Source: Gemmatimonadota bacterium (GTDB lineage Bacteria > Gemmatimonadota > Gemmatimonadetes > Gemmatimonadales > Gemmatimonadaceae). From it: a stretch of DNA of 64,000 bases. Location of the stretch: assembly GCA_016719105.1 (NCBI GenBank), contig JADKAQ010000002.1:434001-498000 (forward strand), given 5' to 3'. The stretch's first letter is position 1. The number at the start of each line of letters is the position of its first letter. The notes beneath the pieces were generated by a model. It was not told where the DNA came from, searched no databases, and saw nothing but the letters and a program-made list of their open reading frames with translations. The translations under genes were made by a program, and so were the position numbers. Below are positions 46,876-59,037 of the stretch, one piece after another.

Positions 46876-47897
46876 AGGGGCCTCGCGGCGCGGACGCGCG
46901 TGGGCTCGGGCGCGCGATCCCCTTCCGCCAGGTGGCAGCGCGCCTGGTGTCCGGCAGAGACCGCGATCATCGCCGGGGCGTCCACCTCGCAGCGGTTCCA
47001 GGCGTGCGAGCAGCGATCGCGAAAGCGGCAGCCGCTCGGCCACGCGGTCGGCGGCGGCACGCTTCCCGGGATCGTCGTCAGCCGCTCGCGGTTCATGCCC
47101 ACGCGGGGCATGGCCTGCATGAGCCCGCGCGTGTACGGGTGCGCGGGCTCGGCGAAGAGCGTGCGCACCGGCGCCTCCTCCACGACCTGCCCGCCGTACA
47201 TCACCACGACACGCTGCGCCGATTCGGCGACGACGCCGAGGTCGTGCGTGATGAGGAGGATGGCGGTCCCGAAGTCCTGTTGCACCTTGGCCAGGAGTTC
47301 GAGGATCTGCGCCTGGATGGTGACGTCCAGCGCCGTCGTGGGTTCGTCGGCGATGAGGAGTGCCGGGTTCATGACCAGCGCCATCGCGATGAGGACGCGC
47401 TGTCGCATCCCCCCAGACAGTTGGTGCGGGTAGTTGCTCGCCCGCTCGCGCGGCGACGGAATGCCAACGAGCGAGAGCATCTCGACCGCGCGCTCCCATG
47501 CGACCTTGCGGGAAGCGCCCTGGTGCACGCGGGCCACCTCGGCGATCTGGTCACCGACGGTGAAGACCGGATTGAGCGCGGTCATCGGCTCCTGGAAGAC
47601 CATGGCGATGCGGTTGCCCCGCACCTTGCGCATCTCCTCGGTGCCCAGCGTCATGAGGTCGCGCCCCTCGAACCAGAGGTGACTGCCGTCCTCGATGCGT
47701 CCGGGGGCCTCGATCAGGCGCAGGAGCGACAACGCGGTGACCGACTTGCCACACCCCGACTCGCCGACGACGCCGACCGTTTCTCCCTTGGCGATCGAGA
47801 ACGACACCCCGTCCACCGCCCGCGCGATGCCGGCGGGCGTGTGGAAGTAGGTGCGCAAGTTCTCGATGCGGAGGAGCGGAGCGAGGGGCGCGGTCAT
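46872..47897 (-). CDS. Oligopeptide/dipeptide ABC transporter ATP-binding protein (DppD/OppD type)
   Basis: 341 aa from ATG 47897, overlapping the upstream permease stop (ATGA). Walker A GESGCGKSV, signature LSGGMRQRVLIAMAL, Walker B LLIADEPTTALD, H-loop THDLGVVAE, and the C-terminal CRFRDRCSHAWNRC extension. This is the standard DppD/OppD domain order. The cluster reads permease B, permease C, ATPase D, ATPase F, all co-directional and overlapping. Confidence 0.92.
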   Translation of the reverse strand: MTAPLAPLLRIENLRTYFHTPAGIARAVDGVSFSIAKGETVGVVGESGCGKSVTALSLLRLIEAPGRIEDGSHLWFEGRDLMTLGTEEMRKVRGNRIAMVFQEPMTALNPVFTVGDQIAEVARVHQGASRKVAWERAVEMLSLVGIPSPRERASNYPHQLSGGMRQRVLIAMALVMNPALLIADEPTTALDVTIQAQILELLAKVQQDFGTAILLITHDLGVVAESAQRVVVMYGGQVVEEAPVRTLFAEPAHPYTRGLMQAMPRVGMNRERLTTIPGSVPPPTAWPSGCRFRDRCSHAWNRCEVDAPAMIAVSAGHQARCHLAEGDRAPEPTRVRAARPL

Positions 47898-48817
47898 GGC
47901 GCGGGAAGCTGGCGCGGGTTGAGCGCCACGCGCAAGCGGTCGGCGAGGGTATTCACGGCGAGTGCGGTGCCGACGAGGGCGAGGCCGGGGAAGAAGGCGA
48001 GCCACCAGTTGGTGTCGATGGTCTCCCGTCCGTCGCGAATGATGCTCCCCCACGTCGGGGTGGGGCGGGGGATGCCATAGCCCAGGTACGACAGCCCGGC
48101 CTCGAGCACGATGACCTGCCCGATGGCGATGGTCGTGGCCACGAGCACCGGCCCGGCCGCGTGCGGCAGGACGTGCCTAACGAACACGCGCAGCGGGCCG
48201 GTGCCGAGCGCCCGCGCGGCGATGACGAAGTCGCGGTCGCGCAGCGCCGCCGCCTCGGCGCGTGCCAGTCGGGCCACGACAAACCACCCCGTGGCACCGA
48301 GGATGAGGACGAGCGTATCGGCTTCGACCGAGCGCCAGAGCGAGAGGATGGTGAGGAGGAGGAGGATGCGCGGGATTGCCAGGAGGGCATCGACAACGCG
48401 CATCATCGCGCCCTCGACCCGCCCGCCGAGAAAGCCGGCGGCGCCGCCGTACAGAAGCCCAAATCCCGAGGAAAGGGCAGCGGCGAGCGCGGCCACGCCG
48501 AGCGAGACGCGCGCGCCATGGAGCATGCGGCTGAAGACATCGCGACTCGACTCGTCGGTGCCGAACCAGTGCAGGGGAGACGGTGGCGCGAACTTGAGGG
48601 CGACCGGGTCGAGCGGCTTCAGGGGGTCGTGCGGCGACAGCCATGGGGCGGCGATCGCGGCCAGCGCGAGCAGCACGAGGAAGAGCAGCGCGATGCGCGC
48701 CCTTCCGTCGCGGAACATCAGCTGCAATACACGCCCGGCTGGCGTCGACGAAAGGGCCCGCGCGCTGTCGGGCGTCGAGGGAATCGCGAGCGAGGCGACG
48801 ACGGGAGTGTCAGCCAC
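47894..48817 (-). CDS. Peptide-type ABC transporter permease (DppC/OppC type)
   Basis: 307 aa from GTG 48817, which overlaps the previous permease by 8 nt. About six transmembrane helices; an N-terminal cytoplasmic piece and FGTDESSRDVFSRMLHGARVSL (the GTD-x-x-GRD-like block of OppC) precede the BPD inner-membrane domain with its EAA loop (EAAALRDRDFVIAARALG). Forms the channel with the DppB-type subunit. CGTTAGGC occurs here in a third frame (Val-Arg), unlike the other sites. Confidence 0.9.
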   Translation of the reverse strand: MADTPVVASLAIPSTPDSARALSSTPAGRVLQLMFRDGRARIALLFLVLLALAAIAAPWLSPHDPLKPLDPVALKFAPPSPLHWFGTDESSRDVFSRMLHGARVSLGVAALAAALSSGFGLLYGGAAGFLGGRVEGAMMRVVDALLAIPRILLLLTILSLWRSVEADTLVLILGATGWFVVARLARAEAAALRDRDFVIAARALGTGPLRVFVRHVLPHAAGPVLVATTIAIGQVIVLEAGLSYLGYGIPRPTPTWGSIIRDGRETIDTNWWLAFFPGLALVGTALAVNTLADRLRVALNPRQLPAP

Positions 48818-49781
48818 GGCGCAGGCGTGGATCGACGACGGCCGAAAGCAGGTCGGCGAACAGGCTCCCAAGCACGACGAGGAGGCTCCCGACCATCGTG
48901 GTCCCGAGTACCACGGGATAGTCACGTGCGGCGATGGCATCCAGTGCCACGCGCCCCATTCCCGGCCACCCGAAGATGTTCTCGATGATGACCGCACCGC
49001 CGACCAGGGCGGGGAGGGCGAGTCCGAGCAGCGTGATGGTAGGCAGGAGGGCGTTTCGCAGCGCGTGGCGCATCACGACGGTGCGCTCTCGCACGCCCTT
49101 GGCGCGCGCCGATCGGACGAAGTCCTCGGGGAGGATGTCGACGAGCGCCTGGCGCTGGTGTCGGGCGACCACGGCGCCGATGATCAGCGCGAGCGTCGTG
49201 GCCGGGAGCACCAGGTGCCAGGCCACGTCGCGCAACTTGCCCATTGGCGACATGTACTCGTGCATGGTCTGGTCGAACATCCCCGACACAGGGAACCAGC
49301 GCAGGCGCATGGCGAAGACGAGCATCAGCGCCAGGGCGAGCCAGAAGTCGGGAAGCGCCGAGAGGGCGACGCTGATGCGGCCGGCGACCCGATCGAGGCG
49401 CGTGCCGGCGCGCGCCGCCTGCGCCGCACCGGTCACCACGCCTAACGCGAAGCCGGCCGCGAGCGCCGCCGACATCAGCACGAGCGTGCGAGGGAGCGCC
49501 TGCGCGAGGATCGCTCGCACCGGCTGATGTTGCGAGAGCGAATTCCCCAGGTCGCCGCGCACGAGCTGGGTGAGGAAGCGCGCGTACTGGGTGGTGAGCG
49601 GAGCATCGAGCCCGTACTGACGACGGAGGGTGGCACTCATCTCCGGGGTGAAGCGGGCGTCCTCGAGCTGCGCCGCAAAGGGCTCCCCCGGGGCGGCGTG
49701 GATGAGTGCAAACGTCACCGTCGCGACCGTGAAGAGGATCGCGAGTCCCTGCAGCAGGCGGCGGAAGAGGAAGGGGATCAT
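48810..49781 (-). CDS. Peptide-type ABC transporter permease (DppB/OppB type)
   Basis: 323 aa from ATG of MIPFLFRRLLQGLAILF, the typical OppB/DppB N-terminal helix, followed by LIHAAPGEPF and LVRGDLGNSLSQHQPV. The EAA-like loop reads DFVRSARAKGVRERTVV. First gene of the operon; no periplasmic solute-binding protein precedes it or occurs elsewhere in the window. Confidence 0.91.
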   Translation of the reverse strand: MIPFLFRRLLQGLAILFTVATVTFALIHAAPGEPFAAQLEDARFTPEMSATLRRQYGLDAPLTTQYARFLTQLVRGDLGNSLSQHQPVRAILAQALPRTLVLMSAALAAGFALGVVTGAAQAARAGTRLDRVAGRISVALSALPDFWLALALMLVFAMRLRWFPVSGMFDQTMHEYMSPMGKLRDVAWHLVLPATTLALIIGAVVARHQRQALVDILPEDFVRSARAKGVRERTVVMRHALRNALLPTITLLGLALPALVGGAVIIENIFGWPGMGRVALDAIAARDYPVVLGTTMVGSLLVVLGSLFADLLSAVVDPRLRRG

Positions 49782-49833
49782 GCGCCCCCAAGTGTACGGC
49801 GGCGATGCCTGACGAGCGAGCCGGGGCCGACGA

Positions 49834-50628
49834 TCACCGTCGCCACGTCCACGCGTGGTCGGAAAAGCGTGCGCGCGCCAGCTGCAGCACGTCACCCTCG
49901 CAGGCGCCGGCGTCCAGGACGCTTGCCGTGGGGTCCCATGCGTCGCGCACGGCGGCGAACAACTCGTCGGCGAGGTCGCGCGGGGAGGGCGCACGTCCCA
50001 ACGACTCAAACAAGGTCGCGGCCGGCATCGTCGTCCCCACCGGGACGGCCGAGAGCTCCGCGACGAGGGCCTGATCGTCCTCGACGAGCACGGAGCCGTG
50101 CTGCAGCATCGCCCCCTGCTCACGGTACTGGGCACTCCCCACGAGCTTGCGTCCGTCGACCATCAGTTCGCCGGAGGCGGGGAGCTCGAAGCAGGGCGCG
50201 CTCGCGGGGGGTGGCAACCGCTCGGCGCGCTCGGCCACCTGCGCCGCCACGCCCAGTGCGTGCAGGGCGGTCAGCAGGAGCCCGTTGATCGCGTGATACG
50301 ATTGAGCCAGCGATTCGTGCGCCGGGGCAGGGGCGGTGACCGAGTAGGTGATCTCGCGGTGATGCAGGAGCGCGCGCCCGCCGGTGGCTCGACGCACGAC
50401 GTGGACCCCTCGGGCGGCCGCGCGCTCGGCGGTGTAGACGCCGAGCGCGCGTTGGTTGCGCCCGAGCGAGAGCGTGGGGGCGCTCCACGAGTAGACGCGC
50501 ACCACACCTTCCCCGGTGGCGCGTGCGCGCGCCATGAGCGCCTCGTCGAGCGCCATGTTCTCCACGCCGTCGAGCGGTGCCGTGAGGAGGAGGCGCCAGC
50601 GCCTGTCCACGAAGGAGGTCCCGTGCAT
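49834..50628 (-). CDS. Lipoate/biotin protein ligase family (LplA-like)
   Basis: 264 aa from ATG of MHGTSFVDRRWRLLLTAPLDG. The BPL_LplA_LipB fold is shown by NMALDEALMARA, PTLSLGRNQ, the RRATGGRALLHHREITYSV loop (family RRxSGGGAVxHD) and the catalytic-type Lys in DGRKLVGSAQYRE. There is no C-terminal adenylation accessory domain, so it could be a lipoyl/octanoyl amidotransferase (LipM/LipL-like) rather than a full LplA. It lies beside gcvP, whose partner GcvH is lipoylated, and a LipB gene also exists in the window. Confidence 0.85.
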   Translation of the reverse strand: MHGTSFVDRRWRLLLTAPLDGVENMALDEALMARARATGEGVVRVYSWSAPTLSLGRNQRALGVYTAERAAARGVHVVRRATGGRALLHHREITYSVTAPAPAHESLAQSYHAINGLLLTALHALGVAAQVAERAERLPPPASAPCFELPASGELMVDGRKLVGSAQYREQGAMLQHGSVLVEDDQALVAELSAVPVGTTMPAATLFESLGRAPSPRDLADELFAAVRDAWDPTASVLDAGACEGDVLQLARARFSDHAWTWRR

Positions 50629-50849
50629 GGCGACGAATCTAGCGCTGGCTCGGGTGGTCCGACCGGGGGGGGCGCTCGCGGGTGATGCATCCCGCACCCC
50701 GGTCCTATTCGCGGGCACTCCCCCCGGCGACTAGTTTTCCCCCCGCGCCTGCCCGTCGATCGCCACGGCGCCACGCCAACGATCGCCCTCGCGGTCGAGC
50801 CACGCGGCACGATGCATCGCGGGCCCCTGATCTCGCCCTTGGGGTGTCC

Positions 50850-53730
<2,881 letters not shown>

Positions 53731-53733
<3 letters not shown>

Positions 53734-53851
53734 AAGACGGGTGCAGTCGATGTACCGTTAGGGTTGTTCGCGAATGTGGCAGCAAAGGAGAGGGCGGCGA
53801 GGCCAAGACTGGCCCGCCGCCCTCACTCGTCTTCCCGACTTCCCGTCTTCC
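53731..53851. repeat. Inverted GAAGACGG arms with hairpin core
   Basis: TAGAAGACGGG at the gcvP stop (53731 onward) and an inverse arm CGTCTTCCCGACTTCCCGTC at 53828-53847 just before the gcvH stop flank a hairpin. The element fills the space between the convergent genes. Confidence 0.75.
53790..53824. terminator. Bidirectional hairpin between gcvP and gcvH
   Basis: 10-bp stem GAGGGCGGCG / CGCCGCCCTC containing a further GGCC/GGCC stem. The GAGGGCGGC core is shared with the hairpin near 44.1 kb. Confidence 0.7.
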
Positions 53852-53854
53852 GCG

Positions 53855-54253
53855 TTACTCGCCGATGTGCTTGGCGTAGGCTTCCGCCGAGAGGAGGCCG
53901 GACGTCTGCGACGGATCCGACAGCTTGATCTTGATCATCCACCCGTCGCCATACGGGTCGCGATTGATCGCGGCCGGGTCGCTGTCGAGGGCACCGTTCA
54001 CCTCGACGATCTCGCCGGAGACCGGGGAGAACAGTTCGGATACGGCCTTGACCGCCTCGATGGTGCCGAAGGTGTCGTGTGCGCCGTATGACGCACCCGT
54101 CTTGGGGAGCTCGACGAACACGATGTCGCCCAGCTGGTCCTGCGCGTAGTGGGTGATGCCGACGGCAAAGACGTCCGCTTGGGCGGTCGCCTTGAGGTAT
54201 TCGTGATCGGCGGTGTACAGGAGGTCGGTCGGGATGTTCGACACGTTCGCCAC
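53855..54253 (-). CDS. gcvH: Glycine cleavage system H protein
   Basis: 132 aa lipoyl carrier protein. Starts MANVSNIPTDLLYTADHEYL. The lipoylated Lys is K69 in GTIEAVKAVSELFSP; the surrounding SGEIVEVN is typical of GcvH. It shuttles the aminomethyl group between the P, T and L proteins. Convergent with gcvP and ended by the shared repeat/hairpin, so the two are transcribed separately. Confidence 0.96.
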   Translation of the reverse strand: MANVSNIPTDLLYTADHEYLKATAQADVFAVGITHYAQDQLGDIVFVELPKTGASYGAHDTFGTIEAVKAVSELFSPVSGEIVEVNGALDSDPAAINRDPYGDGWMIKIKLSDPSQTSGLLSAEAYAKHIGE

Positions 54254-54310
54254 TCTGGGGAGGAAGGTCCGCGCGAAGTCTACCGGCGCGCGAAAGTCCT
54301 TGTCAAGAAA

Positions 54311-54925
54311 TCAGGCGGTCGATCGTGCGCGCTCGACCAGGCGCTCCCAGAGCGCATCCACCTGCTCCAGGAGTGACTCGCGCGATCCGTCGTTCTCGAT
54401 CACGTAGTCGGCGCGCGCGCGCTTCTCGGCGTCCGGCAGCTGTGCATCGATCATGCGCTGGGCCTCCTCCGGGGAGAGCGATCGGCGTTCGACCAACCGC
54501 GCCCGGCGAATCGGTTCGGAGGCTGCGACGAGGATGACCGCATCGAAGTCGCCGGCGCGATCGCGTGCCGACTCGAAATACAGCGGGATGTCGCATACCA
54601 CGATCTCGGCACCCGCCGCGCGGGCCGCCGCGGCGCGGTGCTGGCGAAGCGCCTCCACGCGGGGGTGGACGATCGCATTCAACGTCTGGCGTGCCTCGGC
54701 ATCGGCGAAGACGATCCGACGCATGGCGGCGCGGTCGAGGGAGCCGTCGGCGGAGAGCACCTCGGTCCCCCAGCGCGCGACGATTTCGGCCAATCCGGGC
54801 GTTCCCGGGGCCACGACCTCGCGCGCCAGGACGTCCGCGTCGACGAGCGCAGCCCCCCGGGCGACCAGTCGTTCGGCGACGGTCGACTTTCCGCTGGCGA
54901 TGTTCCCGGTGAGGACGACGAGCAT
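54311..54925 (-). CDS. coaE: Dephospho-CoA kinase
   Basis: 204 aa, the final step of coenzyme A synthesis. P-loop GNIASGKST at 7-15; DADVLAREVV carries the catalytic Asp region; HPRVEALRQHR and DIPLYFES are CoA-site blocks. Length is standard. It lies 57 bp downstream of gcvH on the same strand, in the direction of transcription, and may share its transcript. Confidence 0.95.
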   Translation of the reverse strand: MLVVLTGNIASGKSTVAERLVARGAALVDADVLAREVVAPGTPGLAEIVARWGTEVLSADGSLDRAAMRRIVFADAEARQTLNAIVHPRVEALRQHRAAAARAAGAEIVVCDIPLYFESARDRAGDFDAVILVAASEPIRRARLVERRSLSPEEAQRMIDAQLPDAEKRARADYVIENDGSRESLLEQVDALWERLVERARSTA

Positions 54926-55020
54926 GACGGACGAGCGGGAGGGAGCAGGAGGGGCGCCACGGCTGTCGCGCGACGGGCCCCGTGGGCATGTTCACTCACC
55001 TCCACCCTTCGCGCAACCTC

Positions 55021-55659
55021 ATGACTGAGCTCGTTCCGCGGGCGACCGTGCACGAATCCCCGTCTCCCCATCCCGGCGACGACGAGCGCGCCCCGGCGCC
55101 CACGGGGTACGCGACGCTGGTGCGGCGTCAGCTCGCGTTGTTAGGCGAGGATCCCACGCGCGAAGGGCTCCTGCGCACCCCCGAACGCGTGGCAAAGGCG
55201 ATGGCCTTCCTGACGCGCGGCTATTCGCAGCGCGTGGAGGATGTCGTCGGCGAGGGGGTCTTCGAGGAACCGCACGAGAACATGGTGATGGTGCGCGACA
55301 TCGAGCTGTACTCGATGTGTGAGCATCACATGTTGCCGTTCTTCGGGAAGGCGCACATCGCCTACATCCCGAACGGGCGGATCGTGGGGTTGAGCAAGCT
55401 CCCGCGCATCGTCGACATGTTCGCCCGTCGGCTGCAGGTGCAGGAGCGGCTCACGGGCGAGATCGCCGAGGCGATCGAGCACGTGCTGGCGCCGCACGGC
55501 GTGGGGGTGGTGATCGAGGCGTACCACCTCTGCATGATGATGCGCGGCGTGGAGAAGCAGAACTCGAAGACGATCACGTCGGCGCTGCTCGGTTGCTTCC
55601 GCGACGACGCGCGCACGCGCGAGGAGTTCCTGCGGCTCGCCTTCGCCCCCGATCACTAG
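55021..55659 (+). CDS. folE: GTP cyclohydrolase I
   Basis: 212 aa from ATG of MTELVPRATVHE; 13 extra codons upstream are less likely. Converts GTP to dihydroneopterin triphosphate for folate synthesis. The zinc-binding Cys and His are in SMCEHHMLPFFGKAHIAYIP (CEHH) and the later YHLCMMMRGV; GLSKLPRIVDMFARRLQVQERLT is the classical signature. Divergent from coaE. No strong ribosome-binding site is visible. Confidence 0.95.
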   Translation: MTELVPRATVHESPSPHPGDDERAPAPTGYATLVRRQLALLGEDPTREGLLRTPERVAKAMAFLTRGYSQRVEDVVGEGVFEEPHENMVMVRDIELYSMCEHHMLPFFGKAHIAYIPNGRIVGLSKLPRIVDMFARRLQVQERLTGEIAEAIEHVLAPHGVGVVIEAYHLCMMMRGVEKQNSKTITSALLGCFRDDARTREEFLRLAFAPDH

Positions 55660-55692
55660 GGGGCGCGACGAGTCGTCGCGCTGCGCGCGACG

Positions 55693-56568
55693 TCAGTCGG
55701 CGGCGGTCGTCAGCTGGCCCGAGGCGAGCGCGACGGCGGAACCGTCGATCGCACCGGTGAGGTCGTCGCTCGCCCCCTCGCTGCCGTCACCGCCGTCGTC
55801 ATCGTCGTGGCTGGTGTCGCGCAGCATGGCGTGCATGGCGAAGTCGGCACCGCCGCGGGCCCGGATTTCCGATGGCGTGGCGTGCAGGTAGCGCTGACAG
55901 GTGTTGCGAAAGGCGCTGCCGGATGGGAAGTGCAGGGTGAGCGCGATGCGATCGGCGCTTCGGTGCGGGTCCTCGAGCATGTGTGCGGCCACGACGAGCC
56001 GCCCCCAGGTGAGCAGGCGCTGCGGTGAGGGGAGGGCGGCCTGCTCCAGGTGCTTGGCCAGGACTCGGCGCGAGAGCGAGAGCGTCTCGGCGAGCGACTC
56101 AGTCGTGAGCCGTTCGTGGGCCCGCGTGACGCAGAGCATGACGGCGTCGCGCACCGTGGGGCGCGTCTCTGCGAGGGCGGTACGCAGGCGGGTGGCGACG
56201 CTGCGCGCCTCGGCCTGTTCCACGATGGCGGCCAGCGACGACGGCTCGTCGTCGCGATCGGCGACGACCAGGGCGTCCACCCCCGCGCGACCGACGTCGA
56301 ACAGGTCGTGGGCCCGCTCGGGCGTCACGGCGACGTAGGCGATCGTCGTCACACGAGGGAAGTTGCGCTTGAGTTGACGCAGCGGCTCCAGCGACATCTC
56401 GCCCGAGGCGAACAGGTCGAGGACGACGAGGTGGACCGGCTGCTTCTCGCACAGGAACGTGACCGCTCCCCAGTCGGCACAGGGTTCCACCGTGTGCCGG
56501 CCGCGGAGCGCGGTTCGGAGTCGCAACAGGCGCGCCGGGTTGGATACCAGCGCGGGGACCACACTCAT
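55693..56568 (-). CDS. AraC-type regulator with a receiver-like N-terminal domain
   Basis: 291 aa from ATG 56568, preceded by GAGGCGAGGG. The N-terminal 120 residues resemble a response-regulator fold (VHLVVLDLFASGEM, VTTIAYVAVTPERAHDLF), but the phosphoacceptor Asp motif is not clear, so it may be a pseudo-receiver. The C-terminal about 100 residues hold two HTH motifs: LTTESLAETLSLSRRVLAKHLEQ and DRIALTLHFPSGSAFRNTCQRYLHATPSEIR, the latter resembling AraC family. An acidic tail follows (HDDDDGGD). It lies upstream of the pseudopilin operon and faces away from it, so it could regulate that operon. Confidence 0.75.
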   Translation of the reverse strand: MSVVPALVSNPARLLRLRTALRGRHTVEPCADWGAVTFLCEKQPVHLVVLDLFASGEMSLEPLRQLKRNFPRVTTIAYVAVTPERAHDLFDVGRAGVDALVVADRDDEPSSLAAIVEQAEARSVATRLRTALAETRPTVRDAVMLCVTRAHERLTTESLAETLSLSRRVLAKHLEQAALPSPQRLLTWGRLVVAAHMLEDPHRSADRIALTLHFPSGSAFRNTCQRYLHATPSEIRARGGADFAMHAMLRDTSHDDDDGGDGSEGASDDLTGAIDGSAVALASGQLTTAAD

Positions 56569-56823
56569 GCCCTCGCCTCTTCCCGGGGGGGTCGTCTGAC
56601 AGCCATGCGTCAAGACGCCCGAGGGGGGCCGACCGTCACGCGGGCGGAATGCAGTGCAACATCGTGACGCTCAGGGCCCACCGCGTGACGGGGGTTCGGG
56701 CTGGCACCCGTAACTTCGACCCAGTCTTCCTCGTCCATGACCAGACGCAAGGTCTTGCACGATCACGACTTGTGCGAACGGTCACACACGATGCTCGGTA
56801 CGACGCAGCTCTCGGGAGGGTGC

Positions 56824-57414
56824 ATGACTGGACGACAACGACACGGACCTAACGACGCACGACGACGCAGCCGGCGCGGCTTCACGCTGCTCGAGCTGGT
56901 CGTGGTGCTGATCATGGTGAGCATCATCGCGGGGATGGCCGTCCCGCGGTTGAACTATGAGAAGTATCGGGCCGATGCCGCCATGCGGACAGTGCGGACG
57001 ATCCTGCAGGGCGCGGAGCGCAACGCCATCATGCGGCAGACCAACGTCGTGGTGGCCTTCGACGTGGCCAACTCGGAGTTGCACATCGTCGAGGATGCCA
57101 ACAACAACTGCGTTTACGACTCGGGTGAGCGGAAGACGCTGCGTCCCCTCGAGGAGGGCGCGATTCTCGCGCCGACGTCGTCGGGGTACAGCGGCTCGTC
57201 CGTGGCGGCGGTGAGCGGCAGCAACCTCTGCTCGATCCTCGGGTTCCCCGCGATCCAGTTCCTGCGAGACGGGGCGGCGAGCAGCGATCTCGAGGTGTAC
57301 ATGACGTCGAGTCGCGGGACCACGACCGACTTCCGGCTCGTGAAGGTGGCGATGGCGACGGGTCGTGCCGACGCGTTCCGCTATACGGGCTCCCTCTGGA
57401 CCAGGATGAACTGA
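56824..57414 (+). CDS. Type IV pseudopilin, GspH/FimT family
   Basis: 196 aa. ATG 56824 follows GGGAGGG. A basic leader precedes the prepilin peptidase site and hydrophobic helix RRGFTLLELVVVLIMV (cleavage before Phe, Glu at +5). The periplasmic part is of the GspH/FimT type, a short beta domain with two Cys (NNNCVYDSGER, SNLCSILG). Prepilin peptidase is not in the window. First gene of a four-gene pseudopilin operon. Confidence 0.9.
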   Translation: MTGRQRHGPNDARRRSRRGFTLLELVVVLIMVSIIAGMAVPRLNYEKYRADAAMRTVRTILQGAERNAIMRQTNVVVAFDVANSELHIVEDANNNCVYDSGERKTLRPLEEGAILAPTSSGYSGSSVAAVSGSNLCSILGFPAIQFLRDGAASSDLEVYMTSSRGTTTDFRLVKVAMATGRADAFRYTGSLWTRMN

Positions 57415-57839
57415 TGCGCACTCGTCGATGTGGAGCCAGCCAGCACGTGGTGCGCGGCGCCCTGCGGCGCGCGACGCGCCGCGGCATTTCGCTGTTGGAG
57501 GTGATGGTCGCCCTCACGATCCTGGGGACGAGCCTCATTGGGATGGCCGAGTACGGGCGCCGGTTCGCGCGCACGAACGCCAACTCGGCGATGCTGAACA
57601 ACGCCCTCGACCTGGCGTCGGCGCGTGTCGAACGCGTGAAGGCCGAGCGCAACTACACGTCGATGGACACGCTGGCCAGGACCGAGACGGTCATCTCGGG
57701 ATATCCCAACTACACCCGCGTCACCGCCATCGCGCAGACGCTGTCTGCGCAGTACGCCTACAAGACGGTCACCGTCACCGTGACGCATCCTGCGATGTCG
57801 AACCCGGTGAAGAAGACCACCGCCATCGCGCGATTCTAG
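57414..57839 (+). CDS. Type IV pilus minor pseudopilin, PilV-like
   Basis: 141 aa. ATG overlaps the previous stop by one base (TGATG). The class III signal RRGISLLEVMVALTIL has Gly at -1 and Glu at +5, and the next residues include LDLASARVERVKAER, as in PilV. Likely a minor component of the pilus tip or of a DNA-uptake pseudopilus. Confidence 0.85.
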   Translation: MRTRRCGASQHVVRGALRRATRRGISLLEVMVALTILGTSLIGMAEYGRRFARTNANSAMLNNALDLASARVERVKAERNYTSMDTLARTETVISGYPNYTRVTAIAQTLSAQYAYKTVTVTVTHPAMSNPVKKTTAIARF

Positions 57840-57846
57840 GAGACCT

Positions 57847-59025
57847 ATGCGACTGACCTCCCGTCCCGCCCGGTCCCCCGATCGTCGAGGATACTCGCTC
57901 GGCGAACTGCTGCTGTCGTTGACCATCACGATCGGCATCTTCGCTGCGGCGGTCCCGTTCTTCACGATGCAGATGCGGCAGCTGCAGCAGGACGTTGGGC
58001 GAAGCGATGCCCAGCAGACGGCGCGCTACGCGCAGAACATGGTCGACCGCGAGCTTCGCAACATCGGCATCGGCGTGCAGCCGATGGACAATGCGCTGGG
58101 GATCCCGCGCAACCAGCCCAAGATCGTGCAGGCCCATCCCTACGCGGTCACGTTCAACACGGACCTCATCGCCAACGACACCTCCGACGTGGAGGCCGTG
58201 TACTACGATCCCAACGTCGCGAACAACCTCACGATCGCGATGAACAGCGGATCGCCGATCTCGCTGCCGTGGGCCAGCAAGGCGTATCCCGACTTCACCT
58301 ATCGCAAGAACGACGGCTCGATTTCGCTGGCGGAGACGGTGAGCTACTGGGTGTCGTCCGATTCGTCGGCGCCGAGCGCCTCGAGCCTGTACGTGCTGTG
58401 GCGTCGCGTGAACGACGGTCCCATCACGGTGGTGGCCACCGGGATCAAGATCACGGGATCGCAGCCGTTCTTCAAATACAGCCGGGTGCTCGCCTCGGGA
58501 AAGATCGACTCGGTGGCCACCTCGGCGCTGCCGATCTACTGGGACCAGGTGGGGAGCATCGCCGACTCCATCCGCACCGTGACGTTGACGGTGAACGGCG
58601 TCTTCAACGGCTACACCTTGCAGAACAAGGCGAAGGCGTTCGTGCGAACGGTGAGTTCGCAGACCTCGCTCGCCAACATCGGGCTCTCGCAGCGCAGTTC
58701 GTGCGGCGACCTCCCGCTGAATCCGGGCTCGCCGACGGTGGCGCTCGTCAACGTCGGTGGCGTGGATCGCGTGCAGATGACCTGGTCCGCGTCGTCCGAC
58801 GAGGCATCCGGCGAGAAGGACGTGGAGCGATACGTCGTCTATCGGCGCGTCGTGGGCAATCCATGGACCGAGCCGATTGACCAGGTGGGCGGGTCCAAGT
58901 CGGCGACCTACATGTGGGAAGACTTCGACATCCAGACGGGCATCAGCTTCGAGTACGGGGTGGCGGCGCAGGACTGTTCGCCGGCCAACTCGTCGATGCG
59001 CGTCAGTTCGGCTATCACGCACTAG
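57847..59025 (+). CDS. Type IV pilus minor pseudopilin, PilW-like, with a C-terminal FN3-like extension
   Basis: 392 aa. Class III signal DRRGYSLGELLLSLTITIGI (Glu at +5); the neighbouring RDELRNI-type stretch (NMVDRELRNIGIGVQ) is characteristic of PilW. From about residue 295 a separate module appears, with PGSPTVALVNVGGVDRVQMTW and RYVVYRRVVGNPWTEP, which looks like a fibronectin type III or similar beta-sandwich domain. This enlarges the protein beyond the common 200-350 aa. 7 bp after the pilV-like stop. Confidence 0.82.
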   Translation: MRLTSRPARSPDRRGYSLGELLLSLTITIGIFAAAVPFFTMQMRQLQQDVGRSDAQQTARYAQNMVDRELRNIGIGVQPMDNALGIPRNQPKIVQAHPYAVTFNTDLIANDTSDVEAVYYDPNVANNLTIAMNSGSPISLPWASKAYPDFTYRKNDGSISLAETVSYWVSSDSSAPSASSLYVLWRRVNDGPITVVATGIKITGSQPFFKYSRVLASGKIDSVATSALPIYWDQVGSIADSIRTVTLTVNGVFNGYTLQNKAKAFVRTVSSQTSLANIGLSQRSSCGDLPLNPGSPTVALVNVGGVDRVQMTWSASSDEASGEKDVERYVVYRRVVGNPWTEPIDQVGGSKSATYMWEDFDIQTGISFEYGVAAQDCSPANSSMRVSSAITH

Positions 59026-59037
59026 GGAGGACCCTCG

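Noticed and set aside
50629..50849. Glycine riboswitch upstream of gcvP
   Set aside because: I looked for the paired conserved GGA-containing cores and found none; the region is simply GC-rich.
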